Shown here: positions 30,710 through 42,220 of the stretch, piece by piece
Layout: each line of letters opens with the position of its first letter
Position numbering within the stretch: position 1 is the first letter of the stretch
DNA from: Dactylorhiza incarnata
Taxonomy: Eukaryota; Streptophyta; Magnoliopsida; Asparagales; Orchidaceae
NCBI GenBank assembly: GCA_033032865.1
Contig: JAWHQI010000065.1
Span: 6,758,001-6,822,000 of the forward strand
DNA: 64,000 bases
Reading direction: 5' to 3'
Notes under the pieces: generated by a model
The model's database searches: none
Told to the model about the DNA's origin: nothing
The model's input: the letters and a program-made list of their open reading frames with translations, nothing else
Made by a program: the position numbers and the translations under genes

Positions 30710-31568
30710 GGGTCCGTTCGTTTGCAATGTTTAGACAGTCTGTTTTTGTTTTGAGATTTTGAAAACCTCCGTTCATTAGGCTATGTTTTTCGCCGTTTTG
30801 GTTTTGCGCTGAAAACGGTCTGTTTTCATTTCCTTCTAAAATTTCCCCGCCTCAAAACAAACCTAGGGAGATCTGTTTTGCGCGGTTTTGAGAATAGACG
30901 AGCAGTCGCCGGGCCTATTCCCTTCAACACTGTCAGCTCCGACACAACCATTTTCCGGCAGAGGAAAGTGGATCTTAAGAGAGTATATCCACCGCCATTT
31001 TCCCTGGGAAAGCTTCCACTGGACCAGACAGTGGAGCTCGGGATGGGCAATGAAGGGCTGCTGCTCTTTCTTCCCGATGAGAAATTGAAGCTCCTTGCAG
31101 TAGAAGGCGTCGAGGGAGATGAGATCGGGTTTCTGGAGGGATTCGAGGCTGGACTCGTAGCCCTCCAGTGATGATTTCCAGGAAGAGAGGTTGGCGCAGG
31201 AGAACTCCACGACGAGTTCCCTTTTCCTCACTAATAATATGCGGACTTTAAAGGCAATTGAAAATAAGAGGCATTATAATGTGATATTTATGATTTATCA
31301 TCTATTACATTGCGGCAGGCGAATGGCAACGGTGAACATTTGAAGCCGCCCTGCCAAATCTTTCCATATCAGCTGCCTTGCCTGTAAAACGGACCTGAAA
31401 ATCATTCTGCAAATGAACAAAAGTTTTGTTTTGGCCCAAAACGAACATGAAAACCATGCTGCAAACGAACATAAGTTTTTGTTTTGCCCCTAAAAGAAAA
31501 CGCATGATTTTTTCGTTTTGGACCAAAACGAAAACCTTTCTATGAAAACACTCCAAACGAACGGAGCC
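30710..31568 (-). mobile_element. PIF/Harbinger-like non-autonomous element carrying a captured gene fragment
   Basis: Terminal inverted repeats GGGTCCGTTCGTTTG (30710-30724) and CAAACGAACGGAGCC (31554-31568) match at 14 of 15 positions. The TTA target duplication at 30707-30709 and 31569-31571 is the PIF/Harbinger hallmark. The 859-bp body has no transposase. Subterminal GAAAACGGTCTGTTTT-like and AAACGAACATGAAAACC repeats flank a host-like coding segment. Confidence 0.85.
30863..31231 (-). pseudogene. Captured fragment of a conserved host protein of unknown function
   Basis: Minus frame 31231-31020 reads WKSSLEGYESSLESLQKPD, LISLDAFYCKELQFLIG, PELHCLVQWKLSQGKWR. In another frame (about 30945-30890) it continues VVSELTVLKGIGPATA. 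Both blocks occur in this order in an uncharacterised eukaryotic protein I recognise from plants, where about 30 residues separate them. The frame change and the missing residues between show a deleted, intronless copy. It is a passenger inside the Harbinger-like element, not a gene in place. The parent function is unknown to me; the GIGPATA stretch looks like a helix-hairpin-helix type turn. Confidence 0.62.
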
Positions 31569-31714
31569 TTAGTGTTATCAGCTGTTTTCATATTTTTTAC
31601 CCATTGAGATTCATCCTAGTAAATTCCAGTCTATTCTACCTCAGTACGGGGAAACATTGAGATATGTTTTGATGCTAGGAATTTGAGTGCAGGGAAATTA
31701 AAGGAAAAACTCAC

Positions 31715-31857
31715 TATCATCATTAGTCGTCTCTAACTATTTGGGGTTTGGCTTTATATATACTCATTTTCATTAATTCTGTCGAGTAATGTCTGATGTG
31801 TTAAATATAAAACTATGTTAATCATCTTAAATAATTTTCATTCATGTTACATTTGGT
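31715..31857 (-). mobile_element. 3' end of the minus-strand LINE (severed by gypsy-H)
   Basis: Minus strand ends in an RTE-like 3' tail (KAKPQ...; GACTAATGATGATAG tail at about 31727-31713). The rest of the LINE is at 45242-46230, on the far side of gypsy-H. Confidence 0.6.
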
Positions 31858-32348
31858 TGTTATGCGCTCCGGATTGAAATCGAGTAGGAGGACGAGCACA
31901 AGGGAGATCCCCCAAGGGATTGGAGTTCCCTTTCTTAGAACCCAAAGGAGCTATGATTTCCGAGAGGAAGAAAGCTTGCCGGAGGAGAGAAGCCGACGGC
32001 TCATGGATGGGAGCAACGCCCTACGGGTTTGGCGATAGGGTTGCCGATCAAGGTTATCAAAAGAAAAGGGAAGGGAGAGAGAGAGAGGAAGAGAGAGAAT
32101 ATGAAGAGGCTAATAATTCTTTGTTATCTTCCCAATCCAACCGGCCTCCAACATATAAGGGGTCCCAACAAAGTTCAAAAATAATAATTTCGCGCCCCTC
32201 GCCTGGGCATACTTCATGTGAGGTAATATTAGAGGAATTTAAAAGGTACGAACACAAAACATAGCAAAACAAAATTAAAAGTAATAGTCATGCGGCAGGT
32301 GGCGGAGGAGGACGTTGATATACTCGCCCAAAGCGTGGGCCCATGACA
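31858..32348 (-). repeat. Gypsy-H 3' LTR
   Basis: 491 bp, nearly collinear with 44752-45241 (shared GAGATCCCCCAAGGGATTG, AAGCGTGGGCCCAT). Contains a GA-rich run at 32070-32098. Confidence 0.93.
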
Positions 32349-33717
32349 TCTCCTTACCCGTCAGAAGACAGCTTGTCCTCAAGTTGTGGTGGAAGAGCGA
32401 CCAAAGGAGCGGGAGGAGTGCCCACAAACGGGTTAAGCTGAGATACGTGATAAACATCATGAATGCGAGTCTCTGGAAGAAGTTGAGGCTGATAGGCCAC
32501 CTCGCCAATGCGTTGGAGAATCTGAAATAGCCCATAATATTTGGGTACCAATTTGTTGGAAGGTGGACGAGAGGCCGAAGTCTGGCAATAGGGCCTGCAT
32601 TTCAAGCAAACCCAATAGTCGACAGTGAAGGAAAGCTCGCGGTGGCCCTTGTTGTAGGCAACCTCCTTGCGGTATTGAGCTTGGAGAAGGCGCTCCTTGG
32701 CGGAGGATAAAAATAGATCGCGGTCCACTAGCTGACGATCAATTGTGTCCAATAAGGCTGTGGCACCACTATAAGATAAGAGAGGGGAGGGGGGTCTCGG
32801 CCGTAAATGAGGCGGAACGGGGTCGTTTGGAGGACGATGTGGTAGCCCAAGACAGCCATTTGGGTCAATCCTTAGGCCGGTCACCCGTAATGCAACACAA
32901 ATACATCTCTGCCGTGCGGTTGACGACTTAGGTCTGGCCATCTCACTGAGGTTGGTAGGTTAAGGAAAAGGATAGCTTCGTGCTGTTAAGGGGGAAAAGC
33001 TCCTTCCAGAACTTGCTCGTGAAGACGGTGTCACAGTAAGAGACGATGCTCTCAGGCATTCCATGTAAGCGGAAAACACCGTCAAAAAATATCTGCGCAA
33101 CATTCTCAGCAATCAGAGGGCGAGATAAGGCTGTGAAATGCTCCCCTTAGAAAAGCGGTCAATTGCCACCATAAGAACCGATTTCCCTTTGGACGTGGGT
33201 AGCCCCTCCACGAAATCCATGAAAATGTCAGCCCAAATCTGAGTTGTAACCGGTAACGACAGCAAAAGACCCTCCGACAAGAGGCGGTCGGTTTTGTTGG
33301 TCTGGCACATGGGGCACACCACAATGAAGGCCTGAACTTGCCTACGTAACCAAAAGAACTCAGCCCAAATGCGTTGGAGGGTCCGGTGAACCCCTTCGTG
33401 TCCTCGGCTACGCATGTCTTCAAGAATGGAGGTAATAAGCGTGGAAACTGAATCTAGGTACAACCGACCCTTGTACCAAATGTGTCCCTCGCAGGCAGCC
33501 CAATTCGACGTCAGGAGGCCCTCCTCGATGCGGTGAAATAGCTCGGATAAACCCGGGGACGAGTGGATCTCGTGGAGGATAGTGGCAAGTAGATCGGTGG
33601 TGGGAACGGAGCTGGCCAAGAGGGCGGTCTTGGTGATATGCTCTTGGCGAGACAGTGTGTCGGCAACACGGTTCAAGATGCCCACCTTATCTTCCACATG
33701 AAAATTGAAACCAAGAA
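32349..33717 (-). pseudogene. Gypsy-H integrase
   Basis: Read down: FNFHVEDKVGILNRVADTLSR (RNase H end), HEGVHRTLQR...CPMCQTNKTD (zinc domain), TQIWADIFMDFVEGLPTSKG (first Asp), VAIDRFSKG, then after a frame change the C-terminal region LSFTVDYWVCLKCRPYC, PKYYGLFQILQRIGEVAYQ and RIHDVYHVSQLNPFVGTPP (32600-32400). The core middle (33110-32940) is frame-shifted. No chromodomain is seen; the frame ends at LEDKLSSDG just before the LTR. Confidence 0.88.
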
Positions 33718-34812
33718 TGATGCATCTTGCGACGCATCGACCCTTTTTTTACTTACGCATTTTATTTATTCTATGTTCTTCTTGTTCACGCACCAATATG
33801 TGATTTGCGGCTTATCAGTCTGACCACCCGGTAAGACCTTAAATAAATTGTCCAGTAATTTTAGGAATTAGGATGCTAACGGCAAGCTCAAAATTACGCA
33901 GGAGACACATAAATTAATAATAATAAAATTCGGAATTCTTTTGGGACCCAAAATCCTCCATAACGAATTTCCAAATATTGATTGCCCTCACTTAGAAATC
34001 CAGCTAAGAAAATTCCAAAAAATGAACGCCACCTTTAGAAAGTCCTCATTTGGATTTATTTTCCCCCTTATTAAAAGCAGTGGGGCAAAAGAGGAGGTAG
34101 CGAATCATAGAGAACGAAATCTCGTTCTTCTACGAACAGGCCGCATCCCTCCCCTCCTATTTCCCTTCAAGCGCCGTCGGCCAGTCCGACTGCCGACTGC
34201 TTCGCCTTCGCCTCCAGACGTGCGGCTCTCGGTGCTTCCGTTTTTGGCGTCGACAACGACTCTGATTTCCGCCAGTCTTCCGTCCGTGAATCACCGCCAT
34301 GCCGTGCATCGCAACCTTTGGATCCTGCGTCGCAGACGAACCGGTTGACGTCGACCTTGGCATGACTTTCTCGTCAACCAACCGCTGCGCCTTCTCCCGA
34401 GAGTTTAGGATTTGGGAGAGATCGATCCTTCCTCTCGGTAAGTTTCTCGTATTCCCCGCTCCATTGAATTAGCTTAGATTTATGTGCTCCCCTAAATAAT
34501 TTTTTGGGCTTGCCATGCGTTCTAACTACTTAATTACTGCGCCCTTTCTTTTCATTTCAAAATTACTAATTGTGGTTTGCTTGTGGTGGTCTTTATCTCG
34601 TTATGAAAGACTCGAGTCATACGAACACGTAAGAGTTCAATCCGAACGAAATTAACGAAGCTCCAAGGTTCATAGCGACGAGTTTGATGTACGCGCGCAA
34701 AATTCATTTTGGTCACTCGGTCGTTGTCATATTTTGAATTTAACATCCGAATTGAGTAAAACTTCAAATAAAGTAACAAATATTTTCAAAACCATAATTC
34801 CTGCCTACATCA
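33718..34812 (+). repeat. Gypsy-D 5' LTR
   Basis: 1095 bp; collinear with 39895-40991 with scattered single-base differences and small indels. It holds a GC-rich middle (34120-34440) whose ORFs appear in both LTRs and are not genes. Confidence 0.95.
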
Positions 34813-34814
34813 AT

Positions 34815-34826
34815 TGGTATTGGAGC
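34815..34826 (+). other. Gypsy-D primer binding site
   Basis: TGGTATTGGAGC, two bases past the LTR end. Confidence 0.75.
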
Positions 34827-35193
34827 TATTCGATTCACTTCTACCGTGAATCAGTCGATCCGTTAAATTTTATAAAATCTTGTTATTCTTATTTCGTCAA
34901 AAAAAAAGAAAAGAACTTAACTTGAGTCAGTCGTTTCATATTTTCAAAATTAAAATAAAATCATATTATTATTATTATTAAAAATTTGTCCACTTTAATA
35001 AAATAAAAAAAAGGAATTATAATTTGAATTTCAAAATTTGTTTGCCTTCAAAAATAAAATAAAATTTAAAATCAATATTTTTTTCCACTCGGGAAATCTC
35101 TCATTTTGAACTTAAAAAAAAATTTACTTTTTCAAATATTCCTTTTAAGAAGATTAAAATTCAAAATTTAAAAACATTTAAAATAAACTAAAA

Positions 35194-37475
35194 ATGAAAA
35201 ATCGCGTGGGTAGATTAGAAGAGCGTCACCGCTCTGAGCGCGCAAATCCAAAATCTCACGAAATCAATCGAAACGTTAACCACGAGTGTCAACGCTAATC
35301 AGAGAGATGTAGGCCAGGTGCTCACAGGATTACGTGCGAGTGTTAATGAATTAGAAGCCAACCAACACTTAGGACTAACTCCACCACCTCAGGACGACCG
35401 CTACCAAAACCCTAGAAATCTGGAATTAGAAAACCCGAACCCACGTCATTTTGTGCCGGTAGGCCACAACGTAAGAGAGCCGCCTCGTTGGGATTTAGGG
35501 GTCAAATTAGATGTGGGCGATTTCGAGGGTCGACTAGAGCCTGAGCATTGTTTAGAGTGGTGTGATAGGATGGACCGTTTCCTAGCTTGGAAGCAATTGC
35601 CCCATGCTAGGCAAGTTGAGTTCGCCGTCGTTAGACTTAAGGGTTCCACTTTGGTTTGGTGGGGACAACTAGAGCGATCTAGATTCAATTTAGGGATGAC
35701 CCTGATTACCACGTGGACAGACTTTAAGACCCAACTACGAAAACGGTACGTTCCACATGATTACCTGCAGACCCTTTACCGTAGGTTCCACAACCTGCGG
35801 CAAGATAAATTAATTGTGGGTGAGTACACGAACGAATTTCTGGTTCTCCAGTCTCGTCTCGACCTCCTAGAGGACGATGAAATGACTGTATCTCGTTATC
35901 TGAATGGGCTACGTTACGCTATTAGAGACCAGCTGGAGCTACACGATTACAGGGATTTAGGGGAGGTCTCGAGTAGAGCCCGTAGAGTAGAGGTCCTCCA
36001 TAGGAGAACGACTGGGGTAAGGTCCACTGAGAGACCCCCTCCTACACACGCCACTACCACACCGACCCCTATGTTTAAGTCCGTCGGTCCCTCTCGATCG
36101 ACCATTCCCTCTAGTACACTGGCACCTCCCACTGCTCCTTCTAGGGGTAAAGAGATCATTGGAGCGAAGAATCAGCTTGGAATCTTCAAATGCTTCAAGT
36201 GTATGGAGCCGGGGCACAAATCATCTGAGTGCCCCCGACGCCACTTCGTCGCCATCATTGATTCTGAGAGTGGGTCAGAACCTGAGTATGGGGTCTTCCT
36301 TAGTGACTCCCATCTTGACCCGACTCCTGAGCCCGAGTTAGAGAGTGAGTACGAAATTGAGAAAGAGCAGTCTGATCAGTTAGTGTGCGTTCTCCAACAT
36401 AGTCTCTTAACTCCTAAGGTTCCCACTGACGACGAGTGGTTGAGGAACAACATTTTTCGTACGACCACACGCATTCAGGGGCAGTTCTGCTCCATCATTG
36501 ATAGCGGTAGTATGGAGAACTTTGTTTCTCAGCGTATGGTAGATAAGCTGAAGTTGAAGTCACATCTGTTAGAAAAGCCCTACAGTCTATCCTGGGTTAC
36601 GAGTAGCACGACCCTTCCGATCACACACCAGTGCCTCGTAGAGTTTTCTATAGGTAACACATATCAGGACGCAGTTTGGTGTCATGTCGCCACTATCGAG
36701 GTCTGTCACATCCTACTGGGACGACCTTGGCAGTACGATAGACGAGTTATTCATGATGGAGTGAAGAACTCCCACACTTTCGAGCGCGATGGGCGCAAGA
36801 TCGTTCTTCTTCCCCAGAAGAACAGTCTTGTTCCCAGGGCCCCAAAGAGATCTTCACACCCGTCTACTACAGTGTCAGCTATATCCTTCCCCTCCGCCAC
36901 CATGTTACTGACAGGGCCTCAATTTCAGGAGGAGATGAGGGATAGTGAGGTCGTTTACATGTTGTCTGGTGTTGACACCTCTCCGACCACACTCTATATC
37001 CCTAGTACAGTCCGCCCTCTCATTGATGAGTTCGCTGTGATTATGCCGGAGGAGTTGCCCGATCAACTTCCTCCGATCAGAGATATCCAGCACTGCATAG
37101 ACCTTCTGCCTAGAGTTAGTTTACCTCATCTTCCACATTACCGCATGAGTCCAAAGGAGCATGAGGAACTCCATAGGCAGGTGACTGAGCTGATATCGAA
37201 AGGTCACGTTAGGGAGAGTATGAGTCTGTGCGCCGTCCCCGCATTATTAGTTCCTAAGAAAGACGAGACTTGGCGTATGTGTGTAGATAGCAGAGCGATA
37301 AATAAAATCACTATTAAATATCGCTTTCCCATTCCCCGCTTGGACGATATGTTGGACATGCCTAGTGGATCCCGCGTGTTTTCGAAGATCAATCTGAAGA
37401 GTGGATACCACCAGATTAGGATTCGACTCGGGGATGAAGGGAAGACTGCGTTAAGGCTAGGGAAGGATTGTACGA
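35194..37475 (+). pseudogene. Gypsy-D gag, protease and N-terminal RT (one long frame)
   Basis: The frame is open from 35219 to 37555, but the natural ATG at 35194 (MKNRVGRLEER) is one base out of phase, so a frameshift lies near 35225. The start of the protein reads as a coiled-coil (LSAQIQNLTKSIETL), then the gag domain (DVGDFEGRLEPEHCLEWCDRM, LVWWGQLERSR, LRKRYVPHDY). The knuckle CFKCMEPGHKSSEC is at 36191-36232. The protease motif IIDSGSMENFVS has its Asp at about 36500. RT begins LISKGHVRESMSLCAVPALL, continues RMCVDSRAINKITI and reaches GYHQIRI (37405). After KTAL the frame leaves the RT track; true RT continues in the +1 frame. Confidence 0.92.
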
Positions 37476-38318
37476 GTGGTTGGTGTCTTGGTGATGCCTT
37501 TTGGGCTCTCCAATGCACCCAACACTTTTATGCGTGTGATGAACCAAGTGCTTAGGCCACTCATCGGAGTCTGCGTAGTGGTATATTTTGACGATATCTT
37601 GATTTATAGCCTTGATCCGGATCAGCACATGGTTCATCTAAGACGGGTCTTAGACATCTTGCGAGAAAATAAGTTGTACGTGAACTTGAATAAATGCACA
37701 TTCTTGACTGATTGCCTGACCTTTTTAGGGTATATTGTTTCATCTGAGGGGATTAAAGTTGATAGAGAAAAGGTCTGGGTGATAGAATCCTGGCCTAGCC
37801 CTAGAACGATTACTGAGGCTCAAGGATTCCACGGGCTAGTCTCTTTTTATAGGCGATTTATTCAAAATTTTAGTACCCTGATAGCGCCTGTGACTGATTG
37901 TTTGAAGAAGGGTACGTTTATTTGGACTATGGAAGCCGAACGTGCGTTCATGATGGTTAAAGAGAGACTTACCAGTGCACCTGTTTTAGCACTCCCTGAT
38001 TTTGAGAAAATTTTTGAGGTTGACTGTGACGCGTCCATCGTAGGGATTGATGCCATTTTGAGTTAAGAGGGTCGACCCATAACATTCTATAGTGAGAAAC
38101 TGAATGACGCAAAAACTCGATACTCCACTTATGATATAGAGTTTTATGTCATCATACATGCTCTCCGCCATTGGAGACACTATCTGATTCAGCGTGAGTT
38201 TGTGATGAACACTGACCATGAGGCGTTGAAGCACTGAACTCCCAGAAGGAGATCAGGCGACATGCCAAGTGGGCTGCTTACCTGCAGGAGTTCACTTTTC
38301 ATTTAAAGCACAAACCCG
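37476..38318 (+). pseudogene. Gypsy-D RT core and RNase H
   Basis: [20 protein letters not shown], catalytic [10 protein letters not shown] (about 37585), [13 protein letters not shown], then RNase [15 protein letters not shown]. The TAA at 38064 sits where the family has Gln (CAA) and reading continues EGRPITFYSEKLNDAK. A further TGA/frameshift near 38236 follows TDHEALKH. The end FHLKHKPGA...VADAFSRR is at 38300-38355. Confidence 0.9.
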
Positions 38319-39894
38319 GTGCCACAAATTGAGTGGCCGACGCGTTTAGTCGTCGCTCCCACTTACTTGTCACATTTACAACCATGTATTACTTCCCTAG
38401 ACACACAACGTGTTTTGTACGTCACCGATCCGTTCTTTCGCGACATCTGGATCTCATGTCAGCATAGTGGGACTGATCCCACTACTCAGTACGTTGTGAG
38501 TGAGGGATATCTATTTAGAGGCACTCGCCTTTGCATCTGTGAAGGTCCACTTCGAGAGACCTTACTTAGAGAGTTGCATTCATCCGGATTAGGAGGACAC
38601 GTTGGCCAAGCCAAATTATTTGATCTCGCTAGCGCGCGTTATTATTGGCCAAATATAAAGCGTAATGTCGTTGACTTTATTAGGCATTGCATGACATGTC
38701 AGTTGTATAAAGGACACACACAAAACACTGGACTATATACTCCACTGCCGATTCCTGCGAGACCGTGGGATGATATTTCGATGGACTTCGTGGTAGGACT
38801 TCCTCGCACTCAGAGGAAAATTGATTCTATTTTTGTAGTCGTTGATAGATTTTCAAAAATGGCACATTTCATACCATGTAGGAAAACCTCTAGTGCGGTA
38901 CACGTCGCGATTTTTTTTTAAAGAAATTGTTAGGTTACATGGCATCCCTAGGTCGATCACATCTGATAGAGATAAACGTTTTATGGGATATTTCTGGAAA
39001 ACATTATGGGGTTGATTGGGAACCAAACTCGAATTTAGTAACGCGTATCACCCTCAGACCGATGGACAGACTGAGGTCGTTAATTGGAGTTTGAGAGACC
39101 TTCTTAGGTGTTTAACTGGGGAGAATCCGAAACAATGGGATTTAATACTTCCACAAGCAGAATTCGCATTTAATAATTCTATTAATCGCTCTACTAATAA
39201 ATCTCCATTCGAGATTGTTTATGGGCTCTCTATACCCCACCTGCTTGACCGCCACTCCCTCCCGTCTCATGAACGTATTTCCGTTGATGCGCAAGCTCAT
39301 ATAGATTATTTAAAGGAATTACATAAAAATATTGCTAATACATTGCGAGCTACTTCCGAAAAATGTGAATCCACGGCCGATCGTCATCGCCGGGAGTTGT
39401 ACTTTTCGGAAGGAGATTGAGTTTTTGCTTATTTCAGGAAGCAGAGATTCAGTCCGGGTACTTATCATAAGCTACAACAGAGGAAGTTTGGTCCTTTCCA
39501 AATCTGCAAACGCATCGGTGAGAATGAATACCTTCTAGATTTGCCCTCTAAATTCGGTACTTCGCCGATATTTAACGTGGCTGATCTAACGCTATTTTAT
39601 GGAGATCCGCCTAGTGCCAGCTCCACCCCGCCTGTTGCAGCGCCAGAGATTCCGCCAGACCTAGCACCAACACTGATACCTACTACAGAGGAGATTGACC
39701 AGGTGCTGGATGTACGAGAGTTCAACACTCGCCACGGGACGTACCAACGCTACCTAGTTTCATGACGGGGAAGAGACATTACAGACAACTCTTGGGTTAG
39801 TACAAACGAGCTACAACGACGACGCCCGGATCTTTCTGTTGCTAATCTATGTGAAGACCTCGTCGGGGTCAAGCTCTTTCAACCCCGGGTGAAT
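38319..39894 (+). pseudogene. Gypsy-D integrase and chromodomain
   Basis: Zinc domain H-x3-H...C-x2-C (LHSSGLGGHVG, HCMTCQLYKG), core DDISMDFVVGLPRTQ (first Asp) and VVDRFSKMAHFIPC. A frame change follows at a run of T at 38913-38920. Then SRSITSDRDKRF (second Asp), NAYHPQTDGQTEVVN (Glu) and EFAFNNSINRSTNKSPFE. After a TGA at 39418 come FGPFQICKRIGENEYLLDLPS and a chromodomain (EIDQVLDVREFNTRHGTYQRYLVS), where TGA at 39763 replaces the Trp before RGRDITDNSWVSTNEL. The chromodomain identifies a chromovirus. Confidence 0.92.
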
Positions 39895-40991
39895 TGATGC
39901 ATTTTGCGATGCATCGACCTTTTTTTACTTACGCATTTTATTTATTCTATGTACTTCTTGTTCACGCACCAGTATGTGATTTGCGGCTTATCGGTCTGAC
40001 CACCCGGTAAGACCTTAAATAAATGGTCCAGTAATTTTAGGAATTAGGACGCTAACGACAATCTCAAAATTACGCAGGAGACATATAAATTATTAATAAT
40101 AAAATTTAGAATTCTTTTGGGACCCAAAATCCTCCATAAAGAAATTCCAAATATTGATTGCCCTCACTTAGAAATCCAGCCAAGAAAATTCTAAAAAATG
40201 AACGCCGCCTTTAGAAAGTCCTCATTTGGATTTATATTCCCCCTTATTAAAAGCAGCGGGGCAAAAGAGAAGGAGGTAGCGGATCATAGAGAACAAAATC
40301 TCGTTCTTCTACGAACCGACCGCATCCCTCCCCTCCTATTTTCCTTCCAGCGCCGTCGGCCAGTCCGATTGCCGACTGCTTCGCCTCCGCCTCCAGACGC
40401 GCGACTCTCGGTGCTTCCGTTTCTGGCGTCGACAATGACTCTGATTTCCGCCAGTCTTCCGTCCGTGAATCACCGCCACGCCGTGGATCACAACCTTTGG
40501 ATCCTGCGCCGCATACAAACCGGTTGACGTCGACCTCGGTGTAACTTTCTTGTCAACCGACCGCTGCACCTTCTCCCGAGAGTTTAGGATTTGGGATAGA
40601 TCGATCCTTCCCCTCGGTAACTTTCTCGTATTCCCCGCTCCATTGAATTAGCTTAGATTTATGTGCTCCCCTAAATAATTTTTTGGGCTTGCCATGCGTT
40701 CTAACTACTTAATTACTGCGCCCTTTCTTTTCATTTCAAAATTACTAATTGTGGTTTGCTTGTGGTGGTCTTTATCTCGTTGTGAAAGACTCGAGTCATA
40801 CGAACACGTAAGAGTTCAATCCGAATGAAATTAACGAAGCTCCACGGTTCATAGCGACTAGTTCAATTTACACGCGCAAAATTCATTTTGGTCACTCGGT
40901 CGTTGTCATATTTTGAATTTAACATCCGAATCGAGTAAAACTTCAAATAAAGTAACGGATATTTTCAAAACCCTAATTCCTGCCTACATCA
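39895..40991 (+). repeat. Gypsy-D 3' LTR
   Basis: 1097 bp partner of 33718-34812; followed by AATAA, the altered target duplication. Confidence 0.95.
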
Positions 40992-42215
40992 AATAAGCTT
41001 GCTCACCAAACGTTGTTGCGGTATTGTAGACATGCGTTGTTCCAAGAGACATTTCAGGCTGAAATGGTCAGTGCAGATCACAAATCTACGCCCCCATAAG
41101 TAGGGCCGCCAATGTTGAACTGCCTTGGCTAGGACAATCAACTCCTGCTCGTATGCCGACAACTTCTGGTGATGGATCGCTGTTTTGCAACTGAAATAGG
41201 CAATGGATGCCCTTCCTACTGTAACACGGTGCCGTAACCGTGCCCTGAGGTGCCACATTCCACCTGGAACACGAGGAAAAATCTGGGAGATGTAAGACCG
41301 GGGCCAACATCAAGGCCTATTGAAGTTCCCGAAAAACCTTTTTAGCGGTGTCACTCCATGTAAAGGTATTCTTCCGAAGGAGGGTTACCAAAGGCTCGGC
41401 CCGATGCTGTAATCCTTAATGAAGCGACGATAGTATCCAATGAGGCCAAGGAATCCCTGTAGGTATTCTTTCGAAGGAGGGCTACCAAAGGCTCGGTCCG
41501 AATGCTGTAATCGTTAATGAAGCGACGATTGTATCCAGTGAGTCCAAGGAATCCCCGTAGGTCGGTCGGAGATTGTGGAATGGGCCAAGATTTCACTCCT
41601 TGGAGCTTCTCCGGATCGACCAAAACTCCTTGAGGGTGCACCACATGTCCTAAGTAAGTTACGTTAGTTGTGCCAAAAGAGCATTTTTGGGGCTTGAGAA
41701 CCGGACGGTGAAGGTCAACCAGCTGTAGAACAATGTGGAGGTGGTGCTAGTGCTCTTCCCATGACTTGCTGTGGACAAAGCTATCGTAAAAAAAAACAAG
41801 CACGAATTTACGTACCTCGTTCATAAGGCCTGAAAGGTGGACGACGCATTGGTTAAGACGAACGGCATAACCAACCATTCAAAATTACCATGGTGAGTGA
41901 GAAAGGCGGTCTTCTCAACATCTACAGTCGTCATCCGCACTTGATGGTATCCAAAAAATACGTCCAGTTTGAAAAAAAACAAGCTCTGTGCAATTCATCC
42001 AAAAATTCTTCCACGACCGGAATATGGAATTTATCTTTGACCGTCTGGGCATTTAGCTCTCGATAGTCCACACAAAGGCGCCAAGAGCCATCCCGTTTGT
42101 GCACTAAGAGTATGAGTGATGAAAAAGAGGAGACACTGCGGAGAATGAGTCCTTGTTGGAGCATGACATTGCATTGCCGTTCGATTTCGTCCTTCTGATG
42201 GAAAGGGTAGTGGTA
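40992..42215 (-). pseudogene. Gypsy-H reverse transcriptase and RNase H
   Basis: Read down: [52 protein letters not shown] (42164-41960), a damaged active-site stretch (41830-41760, run of A at 41789), then VDPEKLQGVKSWPIPQSPTDL and FLGLTGYNRRFINDYS (41610-41500). RNase H: IAYFSCKTAIHHQKLSAYEQEL, FVICTDHFSLKCLLEQRM, QQRLVSKL (41200-40992). A 97-bp tandem duplication lies at 41366-41559. Confidence 0.87.
41366..41559 (-). repeat. 97-bp tandem duplication in gypsy-H RT
   Basis: GTATTCTTCCGAAGGAGGG at 41366 and GTATTCTTTCGAAGGAGGG at 41463 start two collinear units that repeat the segment around RFIND. Confidence 0.9.
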
Positions 42216-42220
42216 GGGAC

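Larger units (their letters stand above)
33718..40991 (+). mobile_element. Gypsy-D: Ty3/gypsy chromovirus nested in gypsy-H
   Basis: LTRs 33718-34812 and 39895-40991 (about 1.1 kb), TGATGCAT...CCTACATCA. Target duplication AAGAA (33713-33717) and AATAA (40992-40996), one change. The primer site TGGTATTGGAGC (34815-34826) is a variant of TGGTATCAGAGC. The polyprotein order is gag, CCHC, protease, RT, RNase H, integrase, chromodomain. Total 7274 bp. It is the youngest layer in this nest, because it interrupts gypsy-H RNase H. Confidence 0.95.

Noticed and set aside
34157..34381. ORFs in the GC-rich middle of the gypsy-D LTRs (also 40198-40569)
   Set aside because: The same ORFs occur in both LTR copies with frame-breaking differences; LTR composition, not genes.
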